This document shows, piece after piece, positions 8,381 through 15,024 of a stretch of DNA of 27,362 bases. A program made the position numbers and the translations under genes. Source of the stretch: a virus; IMG/VR virus record IMGVR_UViG_3300030000_000042, positions 1-27,362 of that record. The stretch is one strand, 5' to 3'. Positions within the stretch are counted from its first letter, which is position 1. Each line of letters begins with the position of its first letter. The notes under the pieces are model-generated. The model had not been told where the DNA came from, ran no database searches, and saw nothing but the letters and a program-made list of their open reading frames with translations.

Positions 8381-9478
8381 ATGAACTGGAAATTTCTGCA
8401 GAAAAAGGATTCAATTAAGCCCAAACCGAAAAAGAGCAAAACCCGCGAATGGCTGGACGCAATAGTTTTCGCGGTTGTAGCAGCTACTATTATCCGCAGT
8501 TTATTGTTTTCTGCCTATGCAATTCCCTCAGGATCAATGGAACGCACTGAGTTAACCGGCGATTATTTATTTGTGAGCAAGTGCAGCTATGGCGCCCGGA
8601 TGCCCGTTACGCTGTTATCCATCCCTTTTACCGAGCCGGTAATGTTTGGCGTAAAAACCTATTGGGACGCCATTCAGTTACCTTATTTTCGTTTGCCCGG
8701 CTATACCGATCCCAAAAAAGGTGATATCGTGGTATTTAATAAGCCCGCAGAGGCCGACCAAAATATACCGGTCGATCAACGAACCACGCTGATCAAGCGC
8801 TGCCAGGCAGCCCCTGGTGACCTGTTGACAATTGTGAACGCCCAGGTTTATATTAACGGAAAAGCAATGCCCAATGCGCCCATGGCACAAACCAACTATA
8901 CCGTTACTACCGACGGTCGTGAAATCAATCCGCAAACTATACAGGACCTTGGCATAACGTCAAACAATGGGTTAGCGGCCAATTCTTACGAAATGCTGAT
9001 TCCTACACAAAATGTTGCAACCATTAAAAGCTTTTCGAATGTTAAAACCGTGACGAAAGAAGTACAGCCTGTGGGTAAGGCGGACACGGAAATTTTTCCG
9101 CACAACACCCGTTTTAAATGGAACCTTGACAATTTCGGCCCGCTGAGGGTGCCAAAAAAAGGCTGGACAGTTCAACTAAATGATTCGACACTTGCCCTTT
9201 ATAGGCGGGCTATTGAGGTTTACGAACATAACAAGGTTGATACCACAGGCAATACCATCGCGATTAATGGCAAAAAAGCCGGCAGTTATACCTTTAAAAT
9301 GAATTATTACTGGATGATGGGCGATAACCGCCACAATTCCTTGGATTCACGTTATTGGGGATATGTGCCCGAAGACCATATCATCGGCAAGGCAATCGTT
9401 ACAGTAATGAGCATAGACTCCACCCAGGATTTCTTCCATAAAATCCGCTGGAGCCGCATTTTTAAGCCGATCAATTAA
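8381..9478 (+). CDS. lepB: Signal peptidase I
   Basis: A 365-residue type I signal peptidase (family S26), which cleaves signal peptides at the outer face of the cytoplasmic membrane. A basic N-terminus (KPKPKKSK) precedes one membrane segment at about 25-45. The catalytic Ser is S52 in PSGSM, followed by TGDYLFVSK. The general-base Lys is K139 in [11 protein letters not shown]. The conserved [12 protein letters not shown] box is at about 313-324. All catalytic elements are therefore present, though 'MERTELTGD' and 'KRCQAAPGD' depart from the usual MEPTL..GD and KRV.GLPGD. Length fits Bacteroidota enzymes, which carry an insertion between the Lys and GDNR boxes. It lies inside a phage gene cluster instead of a housekeeping locus, so it is probably an extra copy. 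Confidence 0.9.
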   Translation: MNWKFLQKKDSIKPKPKKSKTREWLDAIVFAVVAATIIRSLLFSAYAIPSGSMERTELTGDYLFVSKCSYGARMPVTLLSIPFTEPVMFGVKTYWDAIQLPYFRLPGYTDPKKGDIVVFNKPAEADQNIPVDQRTTLIKRCQAAPGDLLTIVNAQVYINGKAMPNAPMAQTNYTVTTDGREINPQTIQDLGITSNNGLAANSYEMLIPTQNVATIKSFSNVKTVTKEVQPVGKADTEIFPHNTRFKWNLDNFGPLRVPKKGWTVQLNDSTLALYRRAIEVYEHNKVDTTGNTIAINGKKAGSYTFKMNYYWMMGDNRHNSLDSRYWGYVPEDHIIGKAIVTVMSIDSTQDFFHKIRWSRIFKPIN

Positions 9479-9525
9479 AGTAAAATCGGTATTAAACAGA
9501 TCTTTAAAATAGTTTTAGTTTAGTT

Positions 9526-9571
9526 ACTTCTTCAGATCCTTCTCCGCCAGGGGAGGGGTTTAAGAAGAAGT
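9526..9571. repeat. Imperfect palindrome in the lepB-fic gap
   Basis: ACTTCTTC (9526-9533) pairs with GAAGAAGT (9564-9571), with an inner CTCC/GGAG stem around CGCCAGG. It resembles the palindromic 'ccttctcc...ggag' spacers seen between genes in this phylum. It may end lepB transcription, although no T-run follows. Confidence 0.45.
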
Positions 9572-9645
9572 GTGAACTTTGACAACGTAATTTTTTTCGG
9601 GTGTTTAGTGTAGAATAAACTAAGGGAAGGATATTTACTGGGATT

Positions 9646-9685
9646 ATCGGCTCATTATTGGCTCTTATTGGACCATATCGGTTCA
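9646..9685. promoter_or_regulatory. Repeat copy A upstream of fic: four units of 10-11 bp (candidate operator)
   Basis: This 40-bp segment matches 10759-10798 at 38 of 40 positions. Internally it reads as helical-turn units with consensus YGGNYCWTAT: CGGCTCATTAT (9648), TGGCTCTTAT (9659), TGGACCATAT (9669) and CGGTTCATTAT (9679). A weaker unit (TGGGATTAT) may precede it. It ends 30 bp before the fic ATG, where a -33 element would lie, so binding here should affect fic transcription. The winged helix of Fic itself is a candidate ligand, by inference. Confidence 0.6.
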
Positions 9686-9704
9686 TTATTAAACCAATTT
9701 TATG

Positions 9705-9712
9705 TAAGTTTG
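9705..9712 (+). promoter_or_regulatory. Possible -7 element for fic
   Basis: TAAGTTTG is a full match to the Bacteroidota -7 consensus TAnnTTTG. It ends 3 bp before the ATG at 9716, so initiation here would give a leaderless or almost leaderless mRNA. No clear TTTG lies at the expected -33 position; the repeat units occupy that place. Confidence 0.35.
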
Positions 9713-9715
9713 TAC

Positions 9716-10759
9716 ATGAGTAAGGCAAATGTGCATACCGAAACGCTGGATTTGAATTGGAAGCTGATTAATATAATCAGTGAAATAGATCGCTTTGATG
9801 CATCCTGGCAAGCTATTGAACGACGTGAGGGACAAAGTCTGAAGGAATTAAAATTTATTGCCACGGTTAGGAGCGTTGGGGCATCAACCCGCATTGAAGG
9901 CTCAAAGCTAAGCGACGAAGAAGTCGATGTTCTTTTAAGGAATATGGACATTACAAAGTTGGTGGAGCGCGACCAGCAGGAAGTAGTTGGCTATTTCGAG
10001 GTTTTGGATTTGATAGATGAAAATTATCAAGCTATACCTGTATCTGAAAATGGTCTAAAGAATTTACATAATCAGCTATTAAAATACAGTAAGAAGGACG
10101 AATGGCATAAAGGCAATTATAAGCAGCATACCAATGCAGTTGAAGCCCACCTACCTGATGGAACTACTCAAATCATTTTTCAAACTACGCCTCCTGGTTT
10201 TCCTACAGAGGATGCCATGAGGGAGATGGTGTTTTGGTATGAAACCGATATTGACACGCATGCATTAGTTAAATGTGCGCTTTTATGCTACGAGTTTGTA
10301 TCGATACATCCCTTTCAGGATGGGAACGGGCGGCTTAGCCGTCTGTTGGCGATATTATTGTTAAGGCAAAACGGTTATCAGTGGATCAGGTATGTCAGTT
10401 TTGAACATGAGATCGAAAGCCAAAAAACAGAATATTACCGGGTGTTAAGGGCTTGCCAATCCCAAAGGCCGGGAGAGGATATAACGGAATGGGTTATCTT
10501 CTTTTTATCATGCCTTCGAAATATTCAAGAGGCTTTAATGATTAAACTGGATGCCCAGGGCGTAGCGCAAAAAATTTCAGTCAAAGAAAAACAACTACTT
10601 TATATCATTGAAAGCAATCCGGGAATAAAAACCAGCGAAATATCCAAAAAACTCGATGTTTCTAATTCTACAGTTAAAAGGATGCTTGACAATCTGATCG
10701 CCGCAAAATTGATAGAACGACAAGGCAGCGGGCCGGGGTCATATTACACCTTATTGTAA
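9716..10759 (+). CDS. Fic-domain protein (predicted AMP transferase) with C-terminal winged helix
   Basis: A 347-residue protein from ATG 9716; a TTG at 9668 would extend it by 16 codons into the repeat and is less likely. The Fic core motif HPFQDGNGRLSR is at 198-209 with catalytic H198, so nucleotidyl (usually AMP) transfer to a target hydroxyl is expected. The N-terminal inhibitory motif S/TxxxE(G/N) is present as STRIEG at 57-62, which marks a class II, self-inhibited Fic protein that needs no separate antitoxin. Residues about 285-347 form a winged helix-turn-helix (IKTSEISKKLDVSNSTVKRM), so it probably also binds DNA. The target is unknown. Two nearly identical 40-bp repeats flank the gene, the second beginning on the last base of the stop codon. 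Confidence 0.88.
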   Translation: MSKANVHTETLDLNWKLINIISEIDRFDASWQAIERREGQSLKELKFIATVRSVGASTRIEGSKLSDEEVDVLLRNMDITKLVERDQQEVVGYFEVLDLIDENYQAIPVSENGLKNLHNQLLKYSKKDEWHKGNYKQHTNAVEAHLPDGTTQIIFQTTPPGFPTEDAMREMVFWYETDIDTHALVKCALLCYEFVSIHPFQDGNGRLSRLLAILLLRQNGYQWIRYVSFEHEIESQKTEYYRVLRACQSQRPGEDITEWVIFFLSCLRNIQEALMIKLDAQGVAQKISVKEKQLLYIIESNPGIKTSEISKKLDVSNSTVKRMLDNLIAAKLIERQGSGPGSYYTLL

Positions 10760-10798
10760 TCGGCTCATCATTGGCTCTTATCGGACCATATCGGTTCA
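10759..10798. repeat. Repeat copy B immediately downstream of fic
   Basis: Differs from the upstream copy (9646-9685) at two positions. It begins at the last base of the fic stop codon (10757-10759). The 10-11-bp units are at 10761, 10772, 10782 and 10792. A copy downstream is unexpected for a simple promoter operator and suggests either a second binding site or a duplicated boundary of a mobile cassette. Confidence 0.7.
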
Positions 10799-10831
10799 AC
10801 TACTTATTGCTTAATTCTAAAAAAATATACA

Positions 10832-11261
10832 AAGTACTGACAAAACAGTGTCAGCACTTATTTGAAATATTGATCCGACCTTTGTTTGGATCAGTTGTCT
10901 GAACAGGATTATTAGGATTGAACGGATTATTGGGATTTAGCCGGTTGCCTATCAATAAGGTCCTGGTTTAAAATCGGCAGCTTATAAATTGTTAAAATCT
11001 TAAAGGTCGTGTCCAGGCTAAAGTACTGACAAAACAGTGTCAGCACTTATTTGAAATATTGTTCCGACCTTTGTTTTAATCAGTTGTCTGAACACGATTA
11101 TTAGGATTGAACGGATTATCGGGATTTAGCTGGCAATCTATCATCAAGGCCCCCGTTTAAACTCAGCATCTTATAAATTGTTAAAATCTTGCAAGTCGTG
11201 TCCAGGCATAAGTACTGACAAAACAGTGTCAGCACTTATTTGAAATATTGTTCCGACCTTT
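10832..11261. repeat. 189-bp tandem repeat, 2.3 copies
   Basis: Units begin at 10832, 11021 and 11210, an exact 189-bp period; the third stops after 52 bp (11261). The two full copies are about 90% identical by eye, with the ends best conserved. Each unit starts with a hairpin, AAGTaCTGACA, loop AAACAG, TGTCAGcACTT, and continues with GTTGTCTGAACA and GATTATTAGGATTGAACGGA. The latter word resembles a dispersed intergenic sequence I remember from Sphingobacteriaceae genomes (memory only). No open frame or ribosome start is evident. With the preceding repeat it fills the 637-bp gene-free gap between fic and the head protease gene. Confidence 0.85.
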
Positions 11262-11396
11262 ACATTATGCCAATCAGCATAAAAAACATTTAGCCAAACG
11301 ATGGCAATCCGGGGCTTTGAACGCTCGGTGCTCTTAACCTTTTATTCATCTTCCGGCCTTTCGGACTTTTCCGGCAGCCGGACTTCAACAAAACAC

Positions 11397-12602
11397 ATGA
11401 GTTACAAAATATACCTATACGACACAGATACCGATTGCATTGGCTCCGGTACATTATCATCAGCCTATGTGCAATCACAACTTGAAGCAGCAAACGGGCA
11501 GGATGTTGAAGTACACATCAGTTCGGTTGGCGGCAGCGCCTTTGATGCCATCGCCATTTACGATCTCCTTAAAAAATACCAGGGCAATGTAATCACTTAT
11601 GTAGATGCGCTCGCAGCTTCAGCCGCCTCTATAGTGGCCATGGGTGGTAAACAAGTGGTAATGAGCAAATATGCATTACTGATGATCCACAAGCCGATGG
11701 TGGGTACCGGCGGCAATGCCGACGAATTACTTAAAGATGTGCAGATGTTAAACATAGTTCAATCGCGCCTGGCGCAGATCTATATGGACAAAACCGGGTT
11801 GGACGGCGTTACTATCAATAGCTTAATCAACGCCGTCACCTGGTTATCTGCCGATCAGGCGCTTGATCTGGGCTTTATTGACAAGGTAGAAGACTACAGC
11901 GCCGACATTACCAACAGCGCACTTATTAAAAACTATGTAAACACAGCCCCGGTATTTTACCAGCGCTATATCAACAAAATCTTAACTAAAAAAAGCAACA
12001 TGAACATCGAAAACAAAGAACTTATCGAAAAAACCACGTCGGTTTTGGATAAGATTATGAACTTCTTTAAGAAGGTAGTAAACAAGCAAACCATTACGGA
12101 CAAGGGAACATTGCACCATGCCGGCGAACTGGATGAAGGCACCGAAGTTTACAACGACGAAGACATGAGCAGCCCCGCAGCCAGCGACACCTACACCACC
12201 GCAAGCGGCAGCAAAATAGCGGTACAGGGCGGCCAGGTACAAAAAATCGTTCCTCCTGCGGCCGATCCGGATGCTGACCCCGACGCGGATGATGACGACG
12301 ACAGTGCACCATCCGACAAGTTTAAAACATCAAAAAAACCGATGGCCATTCAAAACAAACTGCAATCCATCAAGGCAAAACTGCATGCACAAAATGCATT
12401 GTTAAACGAAGCCAAAGATGCCCTTGAAGCTGCAAACCATCGCCTGAAAAAAACACGCGAAGAAGTAAAGAACGAGATCCGCTCTGACTTCAGTCCCGAA
12501 GGCTCCAAACGCAGCAACAAAGCCAAAACTGAACCTGTACCTTTCTTCGCACCTCAAACTACGTTGGCACAAAACGCCGTGAGAAAAGCGGTGGCGAAAT
12601 AG
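11397..12602 (+). CDS. ClpP-like head maturation protease fused to a scaffold-like C-terminus
   Basis: A 401-residue protein from ATG 11397, where the fold begins (MSYKIYLYDTDT). An in-frame ATG at 11301 would add 32 residues unlike the family. Residues 1-165 are a ClpP/S14-type domain: HISSVGGSAFDA at 40-51, nucleophile S75 in ALAASAAS, and H98 in MIHKP. The position aligning with the catalytic Asp of ClpP (in NAVTWLSADQA) is V147, so the third triad member may be missing or located elsewhere. Residues 202-401 are scaffold-like: helical, an acidic run (DPDADPDADDDDD), then a coiled coil at about 316-365. It directly precedes the capsid gene, as in other tailed phages. The C-terminus may also be made alone from ATG 12000. 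Confidence 0.8.
   Translation: MSYKIYLYDTDTDCIGSGTLSSAYVQSQLEAANGQDVEVHISSVGGSAFDAIAIYDLLKKYQGNVITYVDALAASAASIVAMGGKQVVMSKYALLMIHKPMVGTGGNADELLKDVQMLNIVQSRLAQIYMDKTGLDGVTINSLINAVTWLSADQALDLGFIDKVEDYSADITNSALIKNYVNTAPVFYQRYINKILTKKSNMNIENKELIEKTTSVLDKIMNFFKKVVNKQTITDKGTLHHAGELDEGTEVYNDEDMSSPAASDTYTTASGSKIAVQGGQVQKIVPPAADPDADPDADDDDDSAPSDKFKTSKKPMAIQNKLQSIKAKLHAQNALLNEAKDALEAANHRLKKTREEVKNEIRSDFSPEGSKRSNKAKTEPVPFFAPQTTLAQNAVRKAVAK
12000..12602 (+). CDS. Possible nested scaffold protein from an internal start
   Basis: ATG at 12000-12002 is in frame at codon 202 of the protease gene and is preceded by TAACTAAAAAAAGCAAC, which looks like the A-rich leader of the independent genes here. Translation would give a 200-residue protein (MNIENKELIEKT...) consisting only of the acidic and coiled-coil scaffold region. 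The arrangement mirrors lambda C/Nu3, where the scaffold starts inside the protease gene. Initiation here is inferred, not demonstrated. Confidence 0.45.
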   Translation: MNIENKELIEKTTSVLDKIMNFFKKVVNKQTITDKGTLHHAGELDEGTEVYNDEDMSSPAASDTYTTASGSKIAVQGGQVQKIVPPAADPDADPDADDDDDSAPSDKFKTSKKPMAIQNKLQSIKAKLHAQNALLNEAKDALEAANHRLKKTREEVKNEIRSDFSPEGSKRSNKAKTEPVPFFAPQTTLAQNAVRKAVAK

Positions 12603-12672
12603 ACCATAGTCGATGGTCGATGGACCATAGCACATTTTCAATTACAAAAACCATGGACCATGGTCTATGGAC
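12602..12672. repeat. Intergenic palindrome, 'gaccatgg' type
   Basis: Arms at 12602-12623 and 12651-12672 match at 18 of 22 positions and are built from the words CCATAG, CCATGG and GATGG. The left arm starts right after the protease stop codon. The right arm contains an in-frame ATG (12660) that could be mistaken for the capsid start. Confidence 0.75.
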
Positions 12673-12704
12673 AACCAAACACTAAAAAATCCTTATTAAA
12701 ACAA

Positions 12705-13913
12705 ATGGCTCAATTTACATTTACAAACAACACCTATGCCGGCGAAGCGCTGGCCGGGTTTATGGCCAGCACGCTTTTGGAAGCCGATTCCGTTAAGCGT
12801 GGATTACTGACCGTTATTAACGACGTTAAAGCCCGCAAGGTGATACTTGATGTGGACGACAACGTGGTATTACAGGACCCTTCGGGTATATTTCACGACC
12901 AGGGAACTACCGCACTGCAAAACGAAAGCTACCTTGACCCGGTAGTATATGAATTTATGAAACAGGAACAATGGGATAAACTGATTCAATCATGGGAAGC
13001 ACAGAGTTTAAAACCTGGTGCCTTTTTGGATTATGAAGGCGTTGTGGACCTGTCGGACTTTATGGTACAGCGTTACCTTACCAAAATACAAATAGCCAAC
13101 GAACGTTTGTACTGGCTGGGTAAAGGATCAACAAAGGAAGCATCTTTTACTGCTGCGTTCCCGGGTTTACTGCCATCCATCGCCGCCGCATCAGGCGTTT
13201 ACAAAGTGGGGCTGAGCAAACCGGCAACATCAATGGCAGCAACTTCAATTGATGCAACTGGTTTGGTAACCGTTTCGGATACTTCAACCTTAGCCGATGG
13301 CGACGTGGTAACAATAACTGCCGTAACCGGAACAAGTAAAGACACTACCAACGGCACGCCGGGCATTTCAATCCAGGGTCAATCTTACTTTATTCAGGTA
13401 GCAAGCGCTACAACCTTTAAACTCGTGCGCAACTACAACGAGGTAAACAGCCGCCTCGCAGCAACCTTTACAGGAACATCAACCGCAGCCACAATCAGCT
13501 ACATCAATGTTAGCAACGTGTTATCTGTTTTGGGCGGCGTTTATGCACAGCTCGACCCGGCCGACCGTATCCAGGATGATTTTAACCTGCAGGTTCCATT
13601 ACACGTGGGGTATGCCTTTGCACAAGCACAGGCAAACAAAGCGCTTAACGTTATCAACGCTTTTACCGACATGAAAAAGATGGATTACTTAGGTATTCCC
13701 CTACAGATCATGAACCACTGGCAGGCAAACACCATTTTGGGTGCACGCTCATCCAACCTATTCTTAGGGGTTGATTTGCTGGGTGATGCTTCAGAACTTT
13801 CAACTGTTTACATGAAGCCATACACCAACGATAATGTTGTCCGCATGAAAGCCCGAATGAAAGCGGCCGTTAACTTCAAATTTGCTAATGAGATATTTTA
13901 TTTGAGCGCGTAA
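12705..13913 (+). CDS. Major capsid protein (HK97-fold candidate with an inserted beta domain)
   Basis: A 402-residue protein following the protease/scaffold gene. I chose ATG 12705 (MAQFTFTNNTYAGEALAGF) because the upstream in-frame ATG at 12660 lies in a palindromic repeat and would add 15 residues of repeat-encoded sequence. Residues about 170-270 are a Thr/Ser/Gly-rich beta segment with DGDVVTITAVTGT and QGQSYFIQVASATTFKL, resembling Ig- or ubiquitin-like insertions that decorate some capsid proteins. The flanks (1-165 and 270-402) are mixed helix/strand, compatible with an HK97 fold. The identification rests on gene position, size and this architecture. No covalent crosslinking residues can be assigned. 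Confidence 0.75.
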   Translation: MAQFTFTNNTYAGEALAGFMASTLLEADSVKRGLLTVINDVKARKVILDVDDNVVLQDPSGIFHDQGTTALQNESYLDPVVYEFMKQEQWDKLIQSWEAQSLKPGAFLDYEGVVDLSDFMVQRYLTKIQIANERLYWLGKGSTKEASFTAAFPGLLPSIAAASGVYKVGLSKPATSMAATSIDATGLVTVSDTSTLADGDVVTITAVTGTSKDTTNGTPGISIQGQSYFIQVASATTFKLVRNYNEVNSRLAATFTGTSTAATISYINVSNVLSVLGGVYAQLDPADRIQDDFNLQVPLHVGYAFAQAQANKALNVINAFTDMKKMDYLGIPLQIMNHWQANTILGARSSNLFLGVDLLGDASELSTVYMKPYTNDNVVRMKARMKAAVNFKFANEIFYLSA

Positions 13914-13928
13914 CGCAATTAGTGAATC

Positions 13929-13981
13929 AGTGAGTTATTGAATTAATGAAAGGCATTGCCTTCTATATTCAATAATTCACT
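13929..13981. repeat. Intergenic palindrome, 'gtgaattattgaa' type
   Basis: The left arm (13929-13955) and right arm (13957-13981) share the core AGTGArTTATTGAAT and close on AAGGCA / TGCCTT around one T. It occupies the gap after the capsid gene. An in-frame ATG at 13956 inside it should not be taken as the start of the next gene. Confidence 0.75.
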
Positions 13982-14018
13982 AAATCAAACACTTCCATTA
14001 AAATCAATAATTAAAAAA

Positions 14019-14606
14019 ATGTCAATTTATAACAAAATAAACGCAGGCTTCACTTTAGGAACTGCATCGCCTGTAACCGCTGGTATCGAGGATGTGATCT
14101 ACGTGTTTAACCAAAACGATTTCACCCTCACTTATGACATTAGCAATCCGCTTATCGTAACCGGCATCACCGCAGTAGGTACGGCCAACATCTACAAGTT
14201 CGAAGGAACCAACAACAGCTTTAATACAATATCCAAGCTGGCCAAAACATCCGTAGGGCCGCGGTACACTGAGGAAATAGATTTTAACGTTGCCGGTTTT
14301 TCTGTCGAAATTAAAACACAACTGATGGCTATGGGCTACGGCCGTATGCGGGCTATCGTAGTAAACAACTACAACTCCAGCGATTCTGCAATCGAATTGT
14401 TCGGTGCAGTAAATGGTTTGATACTCACCGATGCAGAACGTACCGCAGCTGACGAAACGCTTGATGGCGGCTACAAATTAAAACTTACCAACCCGGAAAA
14501 AATGAGGGAGCCTTATCCGCCGCGCGCCGTATCCATACCTCCTACAAGCGGCACCGCTACTTATGCCAGCACCCTTGCGGCAATTGAGGCTTTGGTAGGC
14601 GCGTAG
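14019..14606 (+). CDS. Phage structural protein, possibly major tail tube
   Basis: A 195-residue protein from ATG 14019 (MSIYNKINAGFTLGTAS), preceded by TTAAAAAA. The in-frame ATG at 13956 lies within the palindromic spacer and is rejected. The order is a beta-rich N-terminus, YTEEIDFNVAGFSVEIKTQL at about 84-103, GRMRAIVVNNYNSSD, then ELFGAVNGLILTDAER and a TNPEKMREPYPPR tail. The pattern of an elongated beta protein with 'grm.aiV' and 'lfG...Gl.L' resembles tail-tube-type proteins of Bacteroidota phages. A head-decoration protein is an alternative, since the gene lies between capsid and portal genes. Confidence 0.5.
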   Translation: MSIYNKINAGFTLGTASPVTAGIEDVIYVFNQNDFTLTYDISNPLIVTGITAVGTANIYKFEGTNNSFNTISKLAKTSVGPRYTEEIDFNVAGFSVEIKTQLMAMGYGRMRAIVVNNYNSSDSAIELFGAVNGLILTDAERTAADETLDGGYKLKLTNPEKMREPYPPRAVSIPPTSGTATYASTLAAIEALVGA

Positions 14607-14704
14607 TTCATGGCTGATGGTTCATAGTTCATGATAGAACATAAATTCTACCATAAACTGTGAACCGCCGCCTGCCATGAACCATGATCTATGAACTATG
14701 AACC
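14607..14704. repeat. Intergenic palindrome, 'ttcatagttcatga' type
   Basis: GGTTCATAGTTCAT (14619-14632) and its exact complement ATGAACTATGAACC (14691-14704) are perfect 14-bp arms. Further words on both sides (TTCATGG, CCATGAACC) extend the symmetry. It fills nearly the whole gap. Confidence 0.8.
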
Positions 14705-14713
14705 AATAAACAA

Positions 14714-14983
14714 ATGACAAAGAAATACATCCTGAAACCCGGCAAACACCAGTTCGTACCCGGATCACACGCCGCTCACGACAACGAAAATCTGACTGAT
14801 GAAGAAGTCGAATGGTACCTGGAAAAGTATCCGCATATCACCGGGTTATTTGTTGATAAGTTGGAAAGTTGTAAGGTTGAAAACGTTTCTTCAGCACGCA
14901 TCAAAAGGCAAATCAAAGAAGGCTCAGAAATAGAAGCAACGCCATCCGAAGCTGACGGGAAACTATATCAACCTGAAAAATAA
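14714..14983 (+). CDS. Small phage protein between tube-like and portal genes
   Basis: An 89-residue protein with a basic start (MTKKYILKPGKHQFVPGS) and an acidic helix (NENLTDEEVEWYLEKYP) followed by HITGLFVDKL. The C-terminus is charged and probably disordered. The sequence style recurs in head or tail modules of Bacteroidota prophages as far as I recall, but I cannot name the family. A head or tail completion role is possible from position. It is 41 bp from the portal gene; that gap carries the AACATTACAAC word repeat. Confidence 0.5.
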   Translation: MTKKYILKPGKHQFVPGSHAAHDNENLTDEEVEWYLEKYPHITGLFVDKLESCKVENVSSARIKRQIKEGSEIEATPSEADGKLYQPEK

Positions 14984-14984
14984 C

Positions 14985-15016
14985 ATTCCAACTTTTCAAC
15001 CTTCTAACATTACAAC
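14985..15016 (+). repeat. Short 'ttctaacattacaac' spacer before the portal gene
   Basis: CTTCTAACATTACAAC at 15001-15016 is identical to 2359-2374. The preceding bases (CATTCCAACTTTTCAAC) are variations of the same word. Only one arm is present, so it does not form a hairpin. Confidence 0.6.
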
Positions 15017-15024
15017 AATATTAT

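Noticed and set aside
9646-10798. Classical Fic toxin-antitoxin pair
   Set aside because: The inhibitory motif STRIEG is within the Fic protein itself and no small antitoxin gene is adjacent.
10832-11261. Possible CRISPR array
   Set aside because: The repeat period is 189 bp with no alternation of short repeats and unique spacers, and no cas gene is present.
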